This document shows positions 8,757 to 17,178 of a stretch of DNA of 64,000 nt, in pieces. Location: NCBI RefSeq assembly GCF_004405105.1, contig NZ_SORW01000012.1:62001-126000 (forward strand), in the 5' to 3' direction. The translations under genes were made by a program, and so were the position numbers. The DNA comes from Jeotgalibacillus sp. R-1-5s-1. GTDB taxonomy: Bacteria; Bacillota; Bacilli; Bacillales; Jeotgalibacillaceae. Within the stretch, counting starts at the first letter, position 1. Each line of letters begins with the position of its first letter. The notes below the pieces were generated by a model. It searched no databases and was not told the origin of the DNA. It saw only the letters and a list, made by a program, of their open reading frames with translations.

Positions 8757-9050
8757 ATGACATTATACGGTGGGTACGGAAAAATCGTTGCTGAGAAGGG
8801 GAAAAGAGAAGAGCTAGCTGCCCTTTTAACTGAAGCTTCAAGAAACATGGTAAAGAATAAGGAATGTGAAATCTTCAGCGTCAGCACATCAGATGAAGAT
8901 CCCGACGCAGTATTTGTCTATGAAGTATGGGCAAGTGAGGACGCCCATAAAAAATCCTTAAATATGGACGTCACACGGACACTTGTATCAAAAACGCTCC
9001 CTATTATTACAGGCATGGAAAGGCTCTATACATTAGATGCCAGAAAATAA
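8757..9050 (+). CDS. ABM-domain protein, paralogue of 6736-7023
   Basis: This 97-residue product is clearly related to the 6736 gene: both hold DPDAVFVYEVW or a close form, then E-AH--SL--DVT, then GMERLYTLD/E. The opening MTLYGGYGKIVAEKGKREEL suits a ferredoxin-fold ABM monomer that would dimerise. ATG 8757 is chosen because AAAAGGGGAAA lies seven bases upstream; an in-frame ATG at 8661 has no binding site. The two paralogues flank the subtilase in the same direction, which suggests duplication followed by insertion or rearrangement. Function is unknown. Confidence 0.82.
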   Translation: MTLYGGYGKIVAEKGKREELAALLTEASRNMVKNKECEIFSVSTSDEDPDAVFVYEVWASEDAHKKSLNMDVTRTLVSKTLPIITGMERLYTLDARK

Positions 9051-9055
9051 ATATA

Positions 9056-9096
9056 AAAATGGACGTCCATGCTGATACAATGGCCGCCCATTTTTT
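9056..9096 (+). terminator. terminator
   Basis: Imperfect stem AAATGGaCGtCCAT / ATGGcCGcCCATTT with a six-T tail after the ABM gene. Confidence 0.75.
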
Positions 9097-9154
9097 GTTT
9101 AAATCATTCTTCACACTACTCAATATGTACTTTCAAAATAGAACAGCTCTCACA

Positions 9155-9568
9155 TTATTTCACCTGCATTTTTCTCACGCTGTCCCGGTGGAAGGGTGAA
9201 CCTTTTACCTCATTGACTACACTGAACGGATTTCCATCCGGATCAAAGAAATCAAAAAACTTCATCCCTCCGAACTCGCCAATGTCAGAAGTTCTGATCC
9301 CCTTATTTTGAAGTGATCGGTATGTTTCATCAATATCCTCAACTACAAAGTTAAAGTATCCGTTCCTTTGATTCTCACTGGTTGTAAATTCAGACACCTG
9401 CGGAGAATCCACCTTAACCAGTCCAAGCTGCGTGTCACTATCAGGGAAATAAAACCCCGCTCCACCTTCCCACACATCGATGATCTTCACTCCAAAATTC
9501 TCTTCGTACCATCTTGATGATTGTTCCATATTTGTGACTGGTATAAATATACTGCCTACTCTGAACAT
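9155..9568 (-). CDS. VOC (glyoxalase/bleomycin-resistance) family protein
   Basis: This 137-residue protein has two beta-alpha-beta-beta-beta units: residues about 3-55 (VGSIFIPVTNMEQSSRWYEE) and 70-125 (GYFNFVVEDIDETY, FFDFFDPDGNPFSVV). The second metal-type motif DPDGNPF is present, with E at the usual ligand position replaced by V-V-N. Members include glyoxalases, dioxygenases and drug-binding proteins, so the substrate is unknown. The start ATG follows GGAGGGATTTC. It lies with a DinB-like gene on the same strand about 50 bases away, an arrangement common in stress-response clusters of bacilli. Confidence 0.85.
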   Translation of the reverse strand: MFRVGSIFIPVTNMEQSSRWYEENFGVKIIDVWEGGAGFYFPDSDTQLGLVKVDSPQVSEFTTSENQRNGYFNFVVEDIDETYRSLQNKGIRTSDIGEFGGMKFFDFFDPDGNPFSVVNEVKGSPFHRDSVRKMQVK

Positions 9569-9621
9569 GAAATCCCTCCATCCATAATTTTTTTAGTCTA
9601 TAATGCTAATCCTTAAATCGG

Positions 9622-10077
9622 TTAAACACCCAATCCCCTGTGAATATAATTAGCCTTAACCGGTTTCTTCCCGATCTCCCTTGACCAGATAGACAGCTGG
9701 CCTGAATGATGAACCTCATGAACAATCATGTGATTCAACACCTCTCCCTCAGTAAAGGATTCTCCTTCTATTTCGATCAGCTGATCTTCCCGGTCTGCTG
9801 ACCAGTTTTCCACATATTCTTTGATTTCATGATGATACTGGTCGTTTAACTCCCTTACTTTTTGAAGGGTTGTAAATTCCGAAAGATCATCTTCAAACCG
9901 CTCTCCTTTTAAATCCTTCAGCCAACCGATTTCTACCACCACAATATGTAGCAGCGTCTCAAGAATGTTCCCGATTCCGCCTGTTCGTCTCAACAGCAAC
10001 TCATCCTCTGAAAGCTCAGAAGCCCACTCGAACCATTCCTGTCTCTTTTGCCAGTTGTAATAAAACAATTTTTTCAT
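9622..10077 (-). CDS. DinB-family putative metal-dependent enzyme
   Basis: This 151-residue four-helix-bundle protein is of the DinB/YfiT superfamily, whose members bind a metal through three histidines and include thiol-dependent transferases. Likely ligands are the His in ETLLHIVVVEIGW and those in MIVHEVHHSGQ, the usual H-x3-H arrangement. The C-terminal HHSGQLSIWSREIGKKP is typical. The start codon ATG overlaps the stop of the upstream membrane gene as ATGA, so translation of the two is probably coupled. The substrate is unknown. Confidence 0.85.
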   Translation of the reverse strand: MKKLFYYNWQKRQEWFEWASELSEDELLLRRTGGIGNILETLLHIVVVEIGWLKDLKGERFEDDLSEFTTLQKVRELNDQYHHEIKEYVENWSADREDQLIEIEGESFTEGEVLNHMIVHEVHHSGQLSIWSREIGKKPVKANYIHRGLGV

Positions 10078-10448
10078 GAACGAACTTCCTCTCTGTTTTT
10101 AAAGCCGGATGCTTTTATCGTTCGGGTAAACTTTTGTATGATCAGCGTCCCCCATAACAGAAGGCCGATATAGAACAAGGTAAAGAAGTTTGGAGTAGAT
10201 AAGATGGATAACCATTCATAAAATTCGATCCCTTGAAAAACAGAAAATCCGTTTCCATCATCCCATTGCTCAATGCCTGGAAACCCTCCTTCTGTCAGAA
10301 AGAAAAAGCCCACATTTGACAGTACATATCCAATAAATAAGCCCGCTGGAAGACTCCACATCTTAGATTTCAATATAAGTCCGAGAAAAATGCCCATCAT
10401 AAAAAATGCAGCAGGATAGAAGATGAGCAGCACCGTATAGGTTGTCAT
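10074..10448 (-). CDS. small membrane protein, unknown
   Basis: I do not recognise this 124-residue protein. It has about four hydrophobic segments: near residues 3-25 (LLIFYPAAFFMMGIFLGLIL), 30-52, 80-100 and 88-108. A central acidic and aromatic loop (GGFPGIEQWDDGNGF) probably lies outside the cell, and a basic tail (KFTRTIKASGFKNREEVRS) inside. It overlaps the DinB gene by four bases, so the two should be one transcript. No binding site stronger than a GGGAGC upstream of the ATG is visible. Confidence 0.65.
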   Translation of the reverse strand: MTTYTVLLIFYPAAFFMMGIFLGLILKSKMWSLPAGLFIGYVLSNVGFFFLTEGGFPGIEQWDDGNGFSVFQGIEFYEWLSILSTPNFFTLFYIGLLLWGTLIIQKFTRTIKASGFKNREEVRS

Positions 10449-10532
10449 TCGATTCAGCTCCCTTTATCTATTCTATTTATTACATTCTTCGGGGCTGCTC
10501 ATCATTCCTGCTTTTTGGATGATATTTTCCAT

Positions 10533-10949
10533 TTAAAAATGATTTACCTGTTCAATCGCCCATTTGTGATGCTCCAAAAGCAGTCTTTCCCTAGCCATTT
10601 CTTTTGTCATCCATGTCAGATCATATCCAGCAGCAATCTTATTTCTTCTCTTCAGTGACACTTCATAAAAGGAGGCTTCCTGCTGGATGTTCTCCCCATC
10701 CTGATCATAGTGATGCTCTGCCCTGCCGATACACTTACTCAAAAATGCTTTATAACCTGTTTCAATTTCAAACTCTCTAAGCAAACACTGAGCTTCCTGT
10801 TCGTTCACTTCCATTTCCCCGCCAGGCAAAAAATATTCACCTTTGTCATTCCTAACCAATAGGAAATGCTGATCCTTAAAACAGACACCGAACACCATTC
10901 TTGCATACCGATAATTTACGTCTTCCTGCTTCATACCAAACCTGATCAT
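10533..10949 (-). CDS. Nudix hydrolase with a substituted Nudix box
   Basis: This 138-residue Nudix-fold protein begins at the ATG at 10949, preceded by AAAGGTGGTG; a longer frame runs to 11063 without such a site. The Nudix box reads G-EMEVN-E-QEAQCLL-REFEIETG. Compared with GX5EX7REUXEEXGU, the first of the two adjacent catalytic glutamates is isoleucine. Nudix enzymes hydrolyse nucleoside-diphosphate-linked compounds using Mg2+ held by these glutamates, so activity may be altered or reduced. The next gene on this strand, the membrane gene at 10448, starts about 85 bases on and may or may not be co-transcribed. Confidence 0.8.
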   Translation of the reverse strand: MIRFGMKQEDVNYRYARMVFGVCFKDQHFLLVRNDKGEYFLPGGEMEVNEQEAQCLLREFEIETGYKAFLSKCIGRAEHHYDQDGENIQQEASFYEVSLKRRNKIAAGYDLTWMTKEMARERLLLEHHKWAIEQVNHF

Positions 10950-11124
10950 AAAAAACACCACCTTTTCTTCAGATGTATTTTCCTTAGTCATAATGTCTCT
11001 GCACGAGTAAATCCATTGAATACTTTCAAACATGAAAAAATGATAAAACGAAAACTTTATCACTATTTATGATTCTTTTCTGAGTATTTTTACCCTTTTA
11101 CCTGAAATGATCTATATTTAAACC

Positions 11125-11160
11125 AAAAACCAGACAAAGAACATTCTTTGTCTGGTTTTT
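11125..11160 (-). terminator. terminator of the VTT-domain gene
   Basis: Near-perfect stem AAAAACCAGACAAAGAA / TTCTTTGTCTGGTTTTT with a two-base loop. The A/T flanks allow it to work on either strand. Confidence 0.9.
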
Positions 11161-11803
11161 ATGCTCGATTCTGAAGGTAAGCTTTGATTTTGTTTCTGAA
11201 AAGCATTGGAACAATAAAAACAATAGCGAAGATCGAAATTGCCAATACAATGGTTCCGGAGCTGTCCGAACCTGCACTGAAGCCCAGGAATGTGTATGCA
11301 AACGTTCCCGGAATAATCCCGATCAATGTGGCTAAAGAAAAAGGAAGCAGTCTGATTTTAGAAGCGCCTGCTGCATAGCTGATTAAATCGAAATTAAATA
11401 TGGGTACAAGCCTCAATAGCAATACAATAAAAAAGCCGTTGTGCTCCAACTGATCCTGCAACTTCCTCCCTCTATCACCAAGCTTTGTTTCAATCCGTCT
11501 TGCACCAGCTTTTTTTGCAAACATAAAAGCAAGAATAGCCCCTGCTGTTGCACCCGTAATGGTCAGGAGCGTACCGTACACGGGCCCAAATGCCAGTCCT
11601 CCTGCCAGAGAAAGAACCGATGCTGGAAATAAAATGAAAGGTCTCGCCGAATAAAATAGAACATATAAAAGTGGTGCCAGCATACCAAATGATAAAATCC
11701 AATTGCGGATCCGTTCAGGTGATAAATCCAGTACAGTGCGATTTAGTATAATCAGACCTGCCAGGATGATCACTATAAGTACGATCCATCCCCACTTCCT
11801 CAT
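11159..11803 (-). CDS. TVP38/TMEM64 (VTT/SNARE-assoc) family membrane protein
   Basis: This 214-residue inner-membrane protein belongs to the DedA-related VTT superfamily. Five or six hydrophobic segments are visible. The family motifs are an aromatic RPFILFP stretch, GGLAFGPVYGT, GATAGAILAF and RLVPIFNFDLISYAAGAS followed by IGIIPGTFAYTFLG, matching the re-entrant loops of VTT proteins. Bacterial members are linked to phospholipid or undecaprenyl-phosphate translocation, but substrate differs between branches. The gene is single, with its own terminator; the upstream 282 bases to the chemoreceptor contain divergent promoters that I could not pin down. Confidence 0.88.
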   Translation of the reverse strand: MRKWGWIVLIVIILAGLIILNRTVLDLSPERIRNWILSFGMLAPLLYVLFYSARPFILFPASVLSLAGGLAFGPVYGTLLTITGATAGAILAFMFAKKAGARRIETKLGDRGRKLQDQLEHNGFFIVLLLRLVPIFNFDLISYAAGASKIRLLPFSLATLIGIIPGTFAYTFLGFSAGSDSSGTIVLAISIFAIVFIVPMLFRNKIKAYLQNRA

Positions 11804-12085
11804 AACCTTCCACCTCGTTATACTACTTGAATAAAAAACAGACGTTCATTTTTAAATAACTGATCTTTTTATCGTAATGGGAATCTGATATTTTGTCATA
11901 TTTCAAATGTTTACAGACTTCTGCTATCCAGAGTCAGACGAAAAATCTAATGTATGCAGCCGCATTTTTAAGTACTATTACATTTATTTCATTATACACA
12001 ACCTGTTTACAGTAAGCTGTAGCGGGTATTTTTAATTATAAAGAACTACAACTTTATAACTATTTAGGAAAGCGAGGGATTTTTG

Positions 12086-13924
12086 TTGAGCATTCAAAAG
12101 AAAAGCTGGATGATGACGGGGCTGCTGGTGGCAAATATTATTGCGATCGCTTTATTTTCGTTTTTTTCCTCACAGAATAATGCACAAATTGCGGAAAGTA
12201 ACGAAAACCGGTTTGAGTCATACTTGTTAGCGGATGAGTTACGGCAAAGTTCGGATGATCTCACTAGATTAGCACGTACATATGTCATCACAGGAGATCC
12301 GTTTTATGAAGAAATGTATTTCAGCGTCTTAGCGATCAGGAACGGTGAGGTGCCACGTCCGGAAAACTATGAGCGCATCTACTGGGATTTCTATGCTGCA
12401 TCCGGTGAGGCTCCGCGTCCAGACAGCGATGTTCAGCGCTCCCTTAATCAGCTTATGATTGATGCAGGCTTTACCGAAGAAGAGATGGGAAAACTTGCAG
12501 AAGCAGAAGCAAACTCTAATACACTTGTTAATACGGAAGTCATTGCCATGAATGCTGTAAAAGACATTGTTACGCCTGAAGCAGAAGTTTTAAAGGAACC
12601 AGGTGAATCAAATAGTGAATTTGCAGCACGAATCATGCATGATACCGCTTATCACGTTGAAAAAGCGACGATTATGTCGTCCATTGACGAATTTTTCGCT
12701 ATCCTTGATGCCAGAACATCTGCTGAAGTAACGGCAGCAACGGATCGGCAGGCTGTTCTCAATACGATTTTAGTTGTATTAATCTTTTTACTTGTTGCCT
12801 CAGTCGTTTATAATGCGATCAGCCTCAGGTCCATTGTTAAGCCAATCAGACGTTTATCAGGAACGGTGGAAGAGCTTGCCGGTTATGATTTAACGACAAA
12901 GAAAAATGATGCAGCTCAGGATTACGCTCATCGTAAGGATGAAATTGGCGTCATTGCTGCATCCATTTTGAATATGCGGACTCAATTTACAACGATGATT
13001 CAGCTCATAAGTCAAACCGCCGTGGATACAAACCAGACAGCTAAATCTTTAGCAACAGGAGCGACGGAAACAGGTATGACCTCTGAGCAGATTGCTGTAT
13101 CCATTCAGGAAGTTGCGACTGGATCAACGACTCAGGCTGACCGGTCCAACACCATTCTTGAATCCAGCACAGAAGTGCACCAAATAGCAGTAGACGGACA
13201 CTCAAGCATTCTCAGTACAATCGATAATCTGAGCGATACCGGACGTCTGGCCAGAAGCGGTAATGATGTTATTAATGAATCCGTCACCCATTTAGAGAAA
13301 ATAACGGAAAGCGTTCATCAGTCCTCTCAAGCAGTTCAGCAGCTTGGAGCACGTTCGGGCGAAATTAACAGCATTATTACGACCATCACAGATATTGCCG
13401 GTCAGACAAACCTTCTTGCTTTAAACGCAGCAATCGAAGCAGCCAGAGCAGGTGACAGCGGTAAAGGGTTTGCTGTTGTAGCATCGGAAGTACGAAAACT
13501 GGCAGAGCAGTCCAGTGATTCTGCAGCAAAAATCGCTGATCTCATTCACACAATTCAGACTGAAACGCATGAAACCGTCAGTATGATGGAACATAACGTG
13601 AAGCTCGTTGAACAACAGGCTGACATGATGTCTTCAGCCTCCGGCGCACTGCGGGCCATTCTTGAAGCAGCCGAACGTGGTGAAAAGGATACTGAAGTTA
13701 TCAATGAACTATTTGACAGGCTTCAAAAAAGTGCAGCAGAGTCACTTGAAAATGTACAGGAGATTGCCAGCGTGATCGAGCAGACAGCTGCGGCTGCCGA
13801 AGAGGTTGCTGCAGCAGCCGAAGAACAGACAGCCACTGTTGGTGACATTTCTAACCAGGCTCAGGAATTACGCGAAAAAGCACAGACACTTGAAGAGCAG
13901 ATTAAACGTTTTAAGGTGGATTGA
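12086..13924 (+). CDS. methyl-accepting chemotaxis protein
   Basis: This membrane chemoreceptor has about 612 residues. The order is: TM1 near residues 10-30, a mostly helical extracellular sensor of about 190 residues, TM2 near 226-247, a HAMP linker with [16 protein letters not shown], and a long coiled-coil signalling domain. The hairpin tip is fully conserved ([35 protein letters not shown]). The sensor contains a repeated PRP element ([26 protein letters not shown]), so it is not a plain four-helix bundle. Two adjacent TTG codons occur; the second (12086) is seven bases from GAGGG and is preferred. No CheR-tethering pentapeptide ends the protein. Ligand unknown. Confidence 0.93.
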   Translation: MSIQKKSWMMTGLLVANIIAIALFSFFSSQNNAQIAESNENRFESYLLADELRQSSDDLTRLARTYVITGDPFYEEMYFSVLAIRNGEVPRPENYERIYWDFYAASGEAPRPDSDVQRSLNQLMIDAGFTEEEMGKLAEAEANSNTLVNTEVIAMNAVKDIVTPEAEVLKEPGESNSEFAARIMHDTAYHVEKATIMSSIDEFFAILDARTSAEVTAATDRQAVLNTILVVLIFLLVASVVYNAISLRSIVKPIRRLSGTVEELAGYDLTTKKNDAAQDYAHRKDEIGVIAASILNMRTQFTTMIQLISQTAVDTNQTAKSLATGATETGMTSEQIAVSIQEVATGSTTQADRSNTILESSTEVHQIAVDGHSSILSTIDNLSDTGRLARSGNDVINESVTHLEKITESVHQSSQAVQQLGARSGEINSIITTITDIAGQTNLLALNAAIEAARAGDSGKGFAVVASEVRKLAEQSSDSAAKIADLIHTIQTETHETVSMMEHNVKLVEQQADMMSSASGALRAILEAAERGEKDTEVINELFDRLQKSAAESLENVQEIASVIEQTAAAAEEVAAAAEEQTATVGDISNQAQELREKAQTLEEQIKRFKVD

Positions 13925-13932
13925 ATGAAAGA

Positions 13933-13967
13933 AAAGTGTGAATCTCCGGTGAGGTTCACACTTTTTT
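13933..13967 (+). terminator. terminator of the chemoreceptor gene
   Basis: AAAGTGTGAA...TTCACACTTT stem with a T-run. It overlaps the last bases of the convergent GrpB-Nudix gene. Confidence 0.85.
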
Positions 13968-14976
13968 ATTCATTCTCCTTCACCCTCCACCCCAAATACT
14001 CCTCCCGCTCACTTTCAAAAATCCCTGTCTGAATCCATTTGCATGCCTTACATACAAGCGGTGATGCATTTTCTATCGTCAGATCCTCCAATGCCATCCA
14101 GACAACTCCTTCAGAATCCTGTCCTTCAAATATTTCTGGCGCCACCAGGTCTCCACCTGTGCTGATCTCATAAAACACAGCAATATGATGGATCCAATCG
14201 AATTCCTGCCAGTGTGAGGGCAGCAAGAAATCTGATGTGCCAATCTGGTTTGCTGAAAGTACACTCAGGCCCGTTTCCTCCGCAATTTCTCTATGGAGCG
14301 CTTTCGTTAAGGCCTCTCCTTCTTCAAGACTGCCACCCGGCAAGTCAAACCGGTTTTGATAAGGACCTCTGTTTTTTCGAATCACAAGTATTTTACCGTT
14401 CTCCACGTTGACCCCGTAGACGCCAAACGGCTTATTCACCTTTCCTGCTCCCGGACGCAATTGATAAATGCTTTTTACGAAGGCTGTTTTAGCTTCGGTG
14501 TAAGCCTCGATCCCCGTTGTACACTCACTCACATAGTCATTTTTAATCGCTCCATATTGATCCCTGGCATTTTTGTTTTCATTTAAATAATCGCGAAAAA
14601 AGATCAGGTTTCGCCATAAAGGTCGGTCGTACTCAGTTAAATGAAGGTAATGCGTTTTAATTTTATAGTCAGGATCGGCAAAAAGGGCAAAAACGATTTC
14701 GCCAGGTCTTTCAACTCTCAATCTTAAGAAACCCGCCTTCTTCAATCCATTAAATATATACGGTTCAACGTCATCCAGATTATCTACACCCATTAGCAGA
14801 TCAATAACCGGCTTAGCTTTAATACCACGAATCGCTGTGCTTCCAATATGTTCAACCTGTAACTCTTCTCCATCCATCTGTCCTAAAATGGACTGTTTCA
14901 CCTGTTCAAATTCAACTTCCCACTCATGTGTATATGGTACAATTCGTACCTCATCCCTCGATAATCCAAGTTTCAT
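13966..14976 (-). CDS. GrpB-family nucleotidyltransferase fused to a Nudix hydrolase
   Basis: This 336-residue protein joins two enzymes. Residues about 1-170 are a GrpB/UPF0157 domain of the nucleotidyltransferase fold (VEHIGSTAIRGIKAKPVIDLLMG). Residues about 180-320 are a Nudix domain with an intact box (GGSLEEGEALTKALHREIAEETG). No frameshift lies between them: the joining segment RPGAGKVNKPFGVYGVNVE is continuous. GrpB homologues have been linked to dephospho-CoA metabolism, but the family is poorly defined. The Nudix half should hydrolyse a nucleotide-linked substrate. The fusion suggests sequential chemistry on one metabolite; which one is unknown. Confidence 0.88.
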   Translation of the reverse strand: MKLGLSRDEVRIVPYTHEWEVEFEQVKQSILGQMDGEELQVEHIGSTAIRGIKAKPVIDLLMGVDNLDDVEPYIFNGLKKAGFLRLRVERPGEIVFALFADPDYKIKTHYLHLTEYDRPLWRNLIFFRDYLNENKNARDQYGAIKNDYVSECTTGIEAYTEAKTAFVKSIYQLRPGAGKVNKPFGVYGVNVENGKILVIRKNRGPYQNRFDLPGGSLEEGEALTKALHREIAEETGLSVLSANQIGTSDFLLPSHWQEFDWIHHIAVFYEISTGGDLVAPEIFEGQDSEGVVWMALEDLTIENASPLVCKACKWIQTGIFESEREEYLGWRVKENE

Positions 14977-15032
14977 CCAGACACGCCCTTCCCATCTTCC
15001 ATCTTACCCGGCAGATCAAAACAAAAACAGGG

Positions 15033-15128
15033 TTAAAATGGATTTATTTGTATGTTATAATAGACTTATAAAATTGGTCATTTTACATTCAAATCAAAAC
15101 CACCAGTGAGAACTGGTGGTTTTGATTT
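15033..15128 (+). ncRNA. candidate small RNA (orphan promoter plus terminator)
   Basis: A promoter-like pair, TTAAAA (15033-15038) and TATAAT (15056-15061) 17 bases apart, is followed about 30 bases later by a strong terminator, ACCACCAGT-gaga-ACTGGTGGT flanked by AAATCAAA and TTTGATTT (15091-15128). No gene precedes the terminator in this direction, so it would end a transcript of about 60 nt. No conserved RNA family is recognised. The rest of the 309-base gap holds an imperfect hairpin at 15201-15231. Confidence 0.4.
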
Positions 15129-15244
15129 AGACGTTCACAGAATTTCGTGTGAGTTTCGCAGGATCATGTCCATATACCTAGTATCCAACCCGAAAAAATC
15201 AAAAAGCTGCTCCATTTGGAGAGCGGTTTTTCAAACACAATTAA

Positions 15245-15278
15245 AAAGGCTGCTGAATTAGATGCATCAGCAGCCTTT
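15245..15278 (-). terminator. terminator of the small membrane gene
   Basis: AAAGGCTGCTGA...TCAGCAGCCTTT, 12-base perfect arms, with a T-run on the minus strand. Confidence 0.85.
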
Positions 15279-15285
15279 CGTTCAT

Positions 15286-15516
15286 CTATTTCTGTAAATT
15301 CTTAAGTCTGACACCAGCGCCAAATAATAGCACCCCTATCATGACCAAGCTGCTGTAAAAGGCAAGCTGGAACGGACCGCCTCCCAAATGACTGAAGGGG
15401 AATGGACCATTTAATAAGGTAAACCTGAGATCTGTGTTAGCATTCATTGTGCTCCACAAAATCAATGGAAGCATAACAAAAAGACAAGCCATGTAAAAAA
15501 CAATTTTATGCTTCAT
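15286..15516 (-). CDS. two-TM small membrane protein, unknown
   Basis: I do not recognise this 76-residue protein. It has hydrophobic segments at residues about 5-22 (FYMACLFVMLPLILW) and 48-68 (LAFYSSLVMIGVLLFGAGV), joined by a loop rich in glycine and aromatics (LLNGPFPFSHLGGGPFQ), and a basic tail RLKNLQK. The start ATG has AAAGGAGAG seven bases upstream and a perfect terminator follows, so it is likely to be expressed as a single-gene unit. Confidence 0.7.
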   Translation of the reverse strand: MKHKIVFYMACLFVMLPLILWSTMNANTDLRFTLLNGPFPFSHLGGGPFQLAFYSSLVMIGVLLFGAGVRLKNLQK

Positions 15517-15624
15517 GTCGACTCTCCTTTATGCACAATCCCTCTCGTTGTCTTCAAGGATAATCTTAACATAAAATCACTTTATTTACCAATTATTCTT
15601 AAAATTCCATTTAAAATAGAAAAA

Positions 15625-15650
15625 TGAGACAGTCTTATCAGACAATCTCA
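15625..15650 (-). terminator. terminator of the exporter operon
   Basis: TGAGAttGTCTgataAGACtgTCTCA stem followed on the minus strand by TTTTTCTATTTT. Confidence 0.75.
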
Positions 15651-15653
15651 TAC

Positions 15654-16097
15654 TTATCCTATCCTCTTCAGCCTGCTTTGCTTTAACAGCTGGTTAATAA
15701 CCTCAGATAACACGATCCCCATTGCAATGGAACCTGAAATCAAAAAAGCTTTAGCAGCAAATTGGACCGCTGTATTATAATCATTTGTCGCAAAAGCACG
15801 CATCGCATTATAGGCGGTTCCACCAGGTACAAGCGGAATAATTCCGGATACAATATAAATAATAATGGGCGCCTTATATACTCTCGCATAAAACTGACTG
15901 ATCACAGCAATTAAAAAGGCTGCTGTAACCGTTGCCGGTATTTCCCCTATCCCAAACGTAAAGAGGAGAAAATAGGTCATCCAGCCAATCATTCCAACAA
16001 AACCGCATTTCCACAAAGATTCCTTCGGAGCATTAAAAATAATGCCAAACCCCGCCGCTGCAATAAAGCTCGTAATGATTTGAATCAAAATATCCAT
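15654..16097 (-). CDS. threonine/serine exporter small subunit (YjjB/ThrE_2 family)
   Basis: This 147-residue protein has four to five hydrophobic segments and the conserved GIIPLVPGGTAYNAMRAFATND stretch of the short ThrE half (formerly DUF3815). In Corynebacterium, ThrE is one long protein; here, as in E. coli YjjP-YjjB, it is split over two genes. The partner gene ends 16 bases upstream, so the two form an operon with the terminator at 15625. The family exports threonine/serine in Corynebacterium and succinate-related acids in E. coli, so the substrate in this organism is open. Confidence 0.88.
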   Translation of the reverse strand: MDILIQIITSFIAAAGFGIIFNAPKESLWKCGFVGMIGWMTYFLLFTFGIGEIPATVTAAFLIAVISQFYARVYKAPIIIYIVSGIIPLVPGGTAYNAMRAFATNDYNTAVQFAAKAFLISGSIAMGIVLSEVINQLLKQSRLKRIG

Positions 16098-16112
16098 CCT
16101 TTTCTCCCCTCC

Positions 16113-16889
16113 TTACAAGAACGTCACAATCACAGCGATTCCTGATCCAATAGCAAAAGCCGTTAAAAATGCCTCTGCTCCTTTGGACAATCCTGATATA
16201 AAATGACCGGCAATCAGATCGCGAACGGCATTCGTAATTAATAATCCCGGAACAAGCGGCATTACTGAGCCGATAATAATCTTATCCAGCTCCTGCCCAA
16301 GTCCCGTCAGCACACTGATGGCAGCAAGCAATCCAATGATTAAAGAAGCCATAAATTCAGAGAAAAACTTAAGCAGAATTAAATCATGAAAGTACACAAC
16401 ACTGGCAAAACCAATTCCGCCAATGACCATTGCAGGAAGAAAATCTGCCCAGGACCCGTCAAACATCATTAAAAAACAGCCACTTGAAATCGAAGCCGCA
16501 GCAATCCGGATTTTCAATGGATACGTTTCCTCTGCTACCTGGATCCGTTTTAAGATCCGGTAAGCCTGCTGAACATCAAGCTCTCCATTGGCAATCCTCC
16601 GTGAAATACTGTTAACCTGCATCACTTTTTTCAAATCGGTCGTTCGGTCTGAGATTCTGATCAGCTTCGTCTTCGTTGGCTCTTCTGTTTCAATGGAAAA
16701 CATAATGCCTGTCGGTGTCACATAACTGTGGGATTCCTTGATCCCGTAATTTTTTGCAATCCTCATCATCGTGTCCTCAACCCGGTAGGTCTCCGCTCCG
16801 CTTTCAAGCATAATTTTCCCGGCCAGCAGACTCACGTCCATAATGTCATACTGCTCTTCCAAATATTGTTCCAAGTTATCGATTTCCAT
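16113..16889 (-). CDS. threonine/serine exporter large subunit (YjjP/ThrE family)
   Basis: This 258-residue partner of the preceding gene has a cytoplasmic N-terminal part of about 115 residues (GKIMLESGAETYRVEDTMMRIA, SHSYVTPTGIMFS, both typical of the DUF1212/ThrE domain) followed by five hydrophobic segments. The VMPLVPGLLITNAVRDLI motif parallels PLVPGGTAYNAMR in the small subunit, consistent with a shared fold. ATG 16889 follows GGAGCGATCAA. The next upstream 289 bases separate it from the divergent XRE gene. Confidence 0.88.
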   Translation of the reverse strand: MEIDNLEQYLEEQYDIMDVSLLAGKIMLESGAETYRVEDTMMRIAKNYGIKESHSYVTPTGIMFSIETEEPTKTKLIRISDRTTDLKKVMQVNSISRRIANGELDVQQAYRILKRIQVAEETYPLKIRIAAASISSGCFLMMFDGSWADFLPAMVIGGIGFASVVYFHDLILLKFFSEFMASLIIGLLAAISVLTGLGQELDKIIIGSVMPLVPGLLITNAVRDLIAGHFISGLSKGAEAFLTAFAIGSGIAVIVTFL

Positions 16890-17125
16890 TTGATCGCTCC
16901 AGTCTTACCATTTCGTTCGTAAATTGTGGTACTAGTGTATCATGATTTTTTGTAAGAATGGTCATTAAATCATTGTAAAGATAGCTTTTATTCACGTGTA
17001 ACAAAGTCATTTTATTCTGTATTGAATGACACTCTTTAATATGCTTTTTCAGGGGGATCATACTTGAATCCAACAGATGTAGGATTATAATTTTTTCCAA
17101 AAAGATATTGACCAAAGTGATTTTT

Positions 17126-17141
17126 AGTGTAAAATTACACT
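17126..17141. promoter_or_regulatory. palindromic operator candidate upstream of the XRE gene
   Basis: AGTGTAA-AA-TTACACT is a perfect 7-base-arm palindrome about 40 bases before the XRE start. A TTGACC at 17109-17114 and TATACT at 17147-17152 are nearby, though their spacing is not ideal. Its position suggests autoregulation or control by another dimeric repressor. Confidence 0.5.
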
Positions 17142-17178
17142 ATAAGTATACTTTAACCCTAATTAGGTGGTAATGAAA

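Noticed and set aside
14977-15285. A possible riboswitch in the gap after the GrpB-Nudix gene.
   Set aside because: No known aptamer blocks were found and no gene follows in the plus direction.
16876-17115. A 79-codon minus-strand frame upstream of the exporter.
   Set aside because: No binding site, and it overlaps the start of the exporter gene and the regulatory region of the XRE gene.
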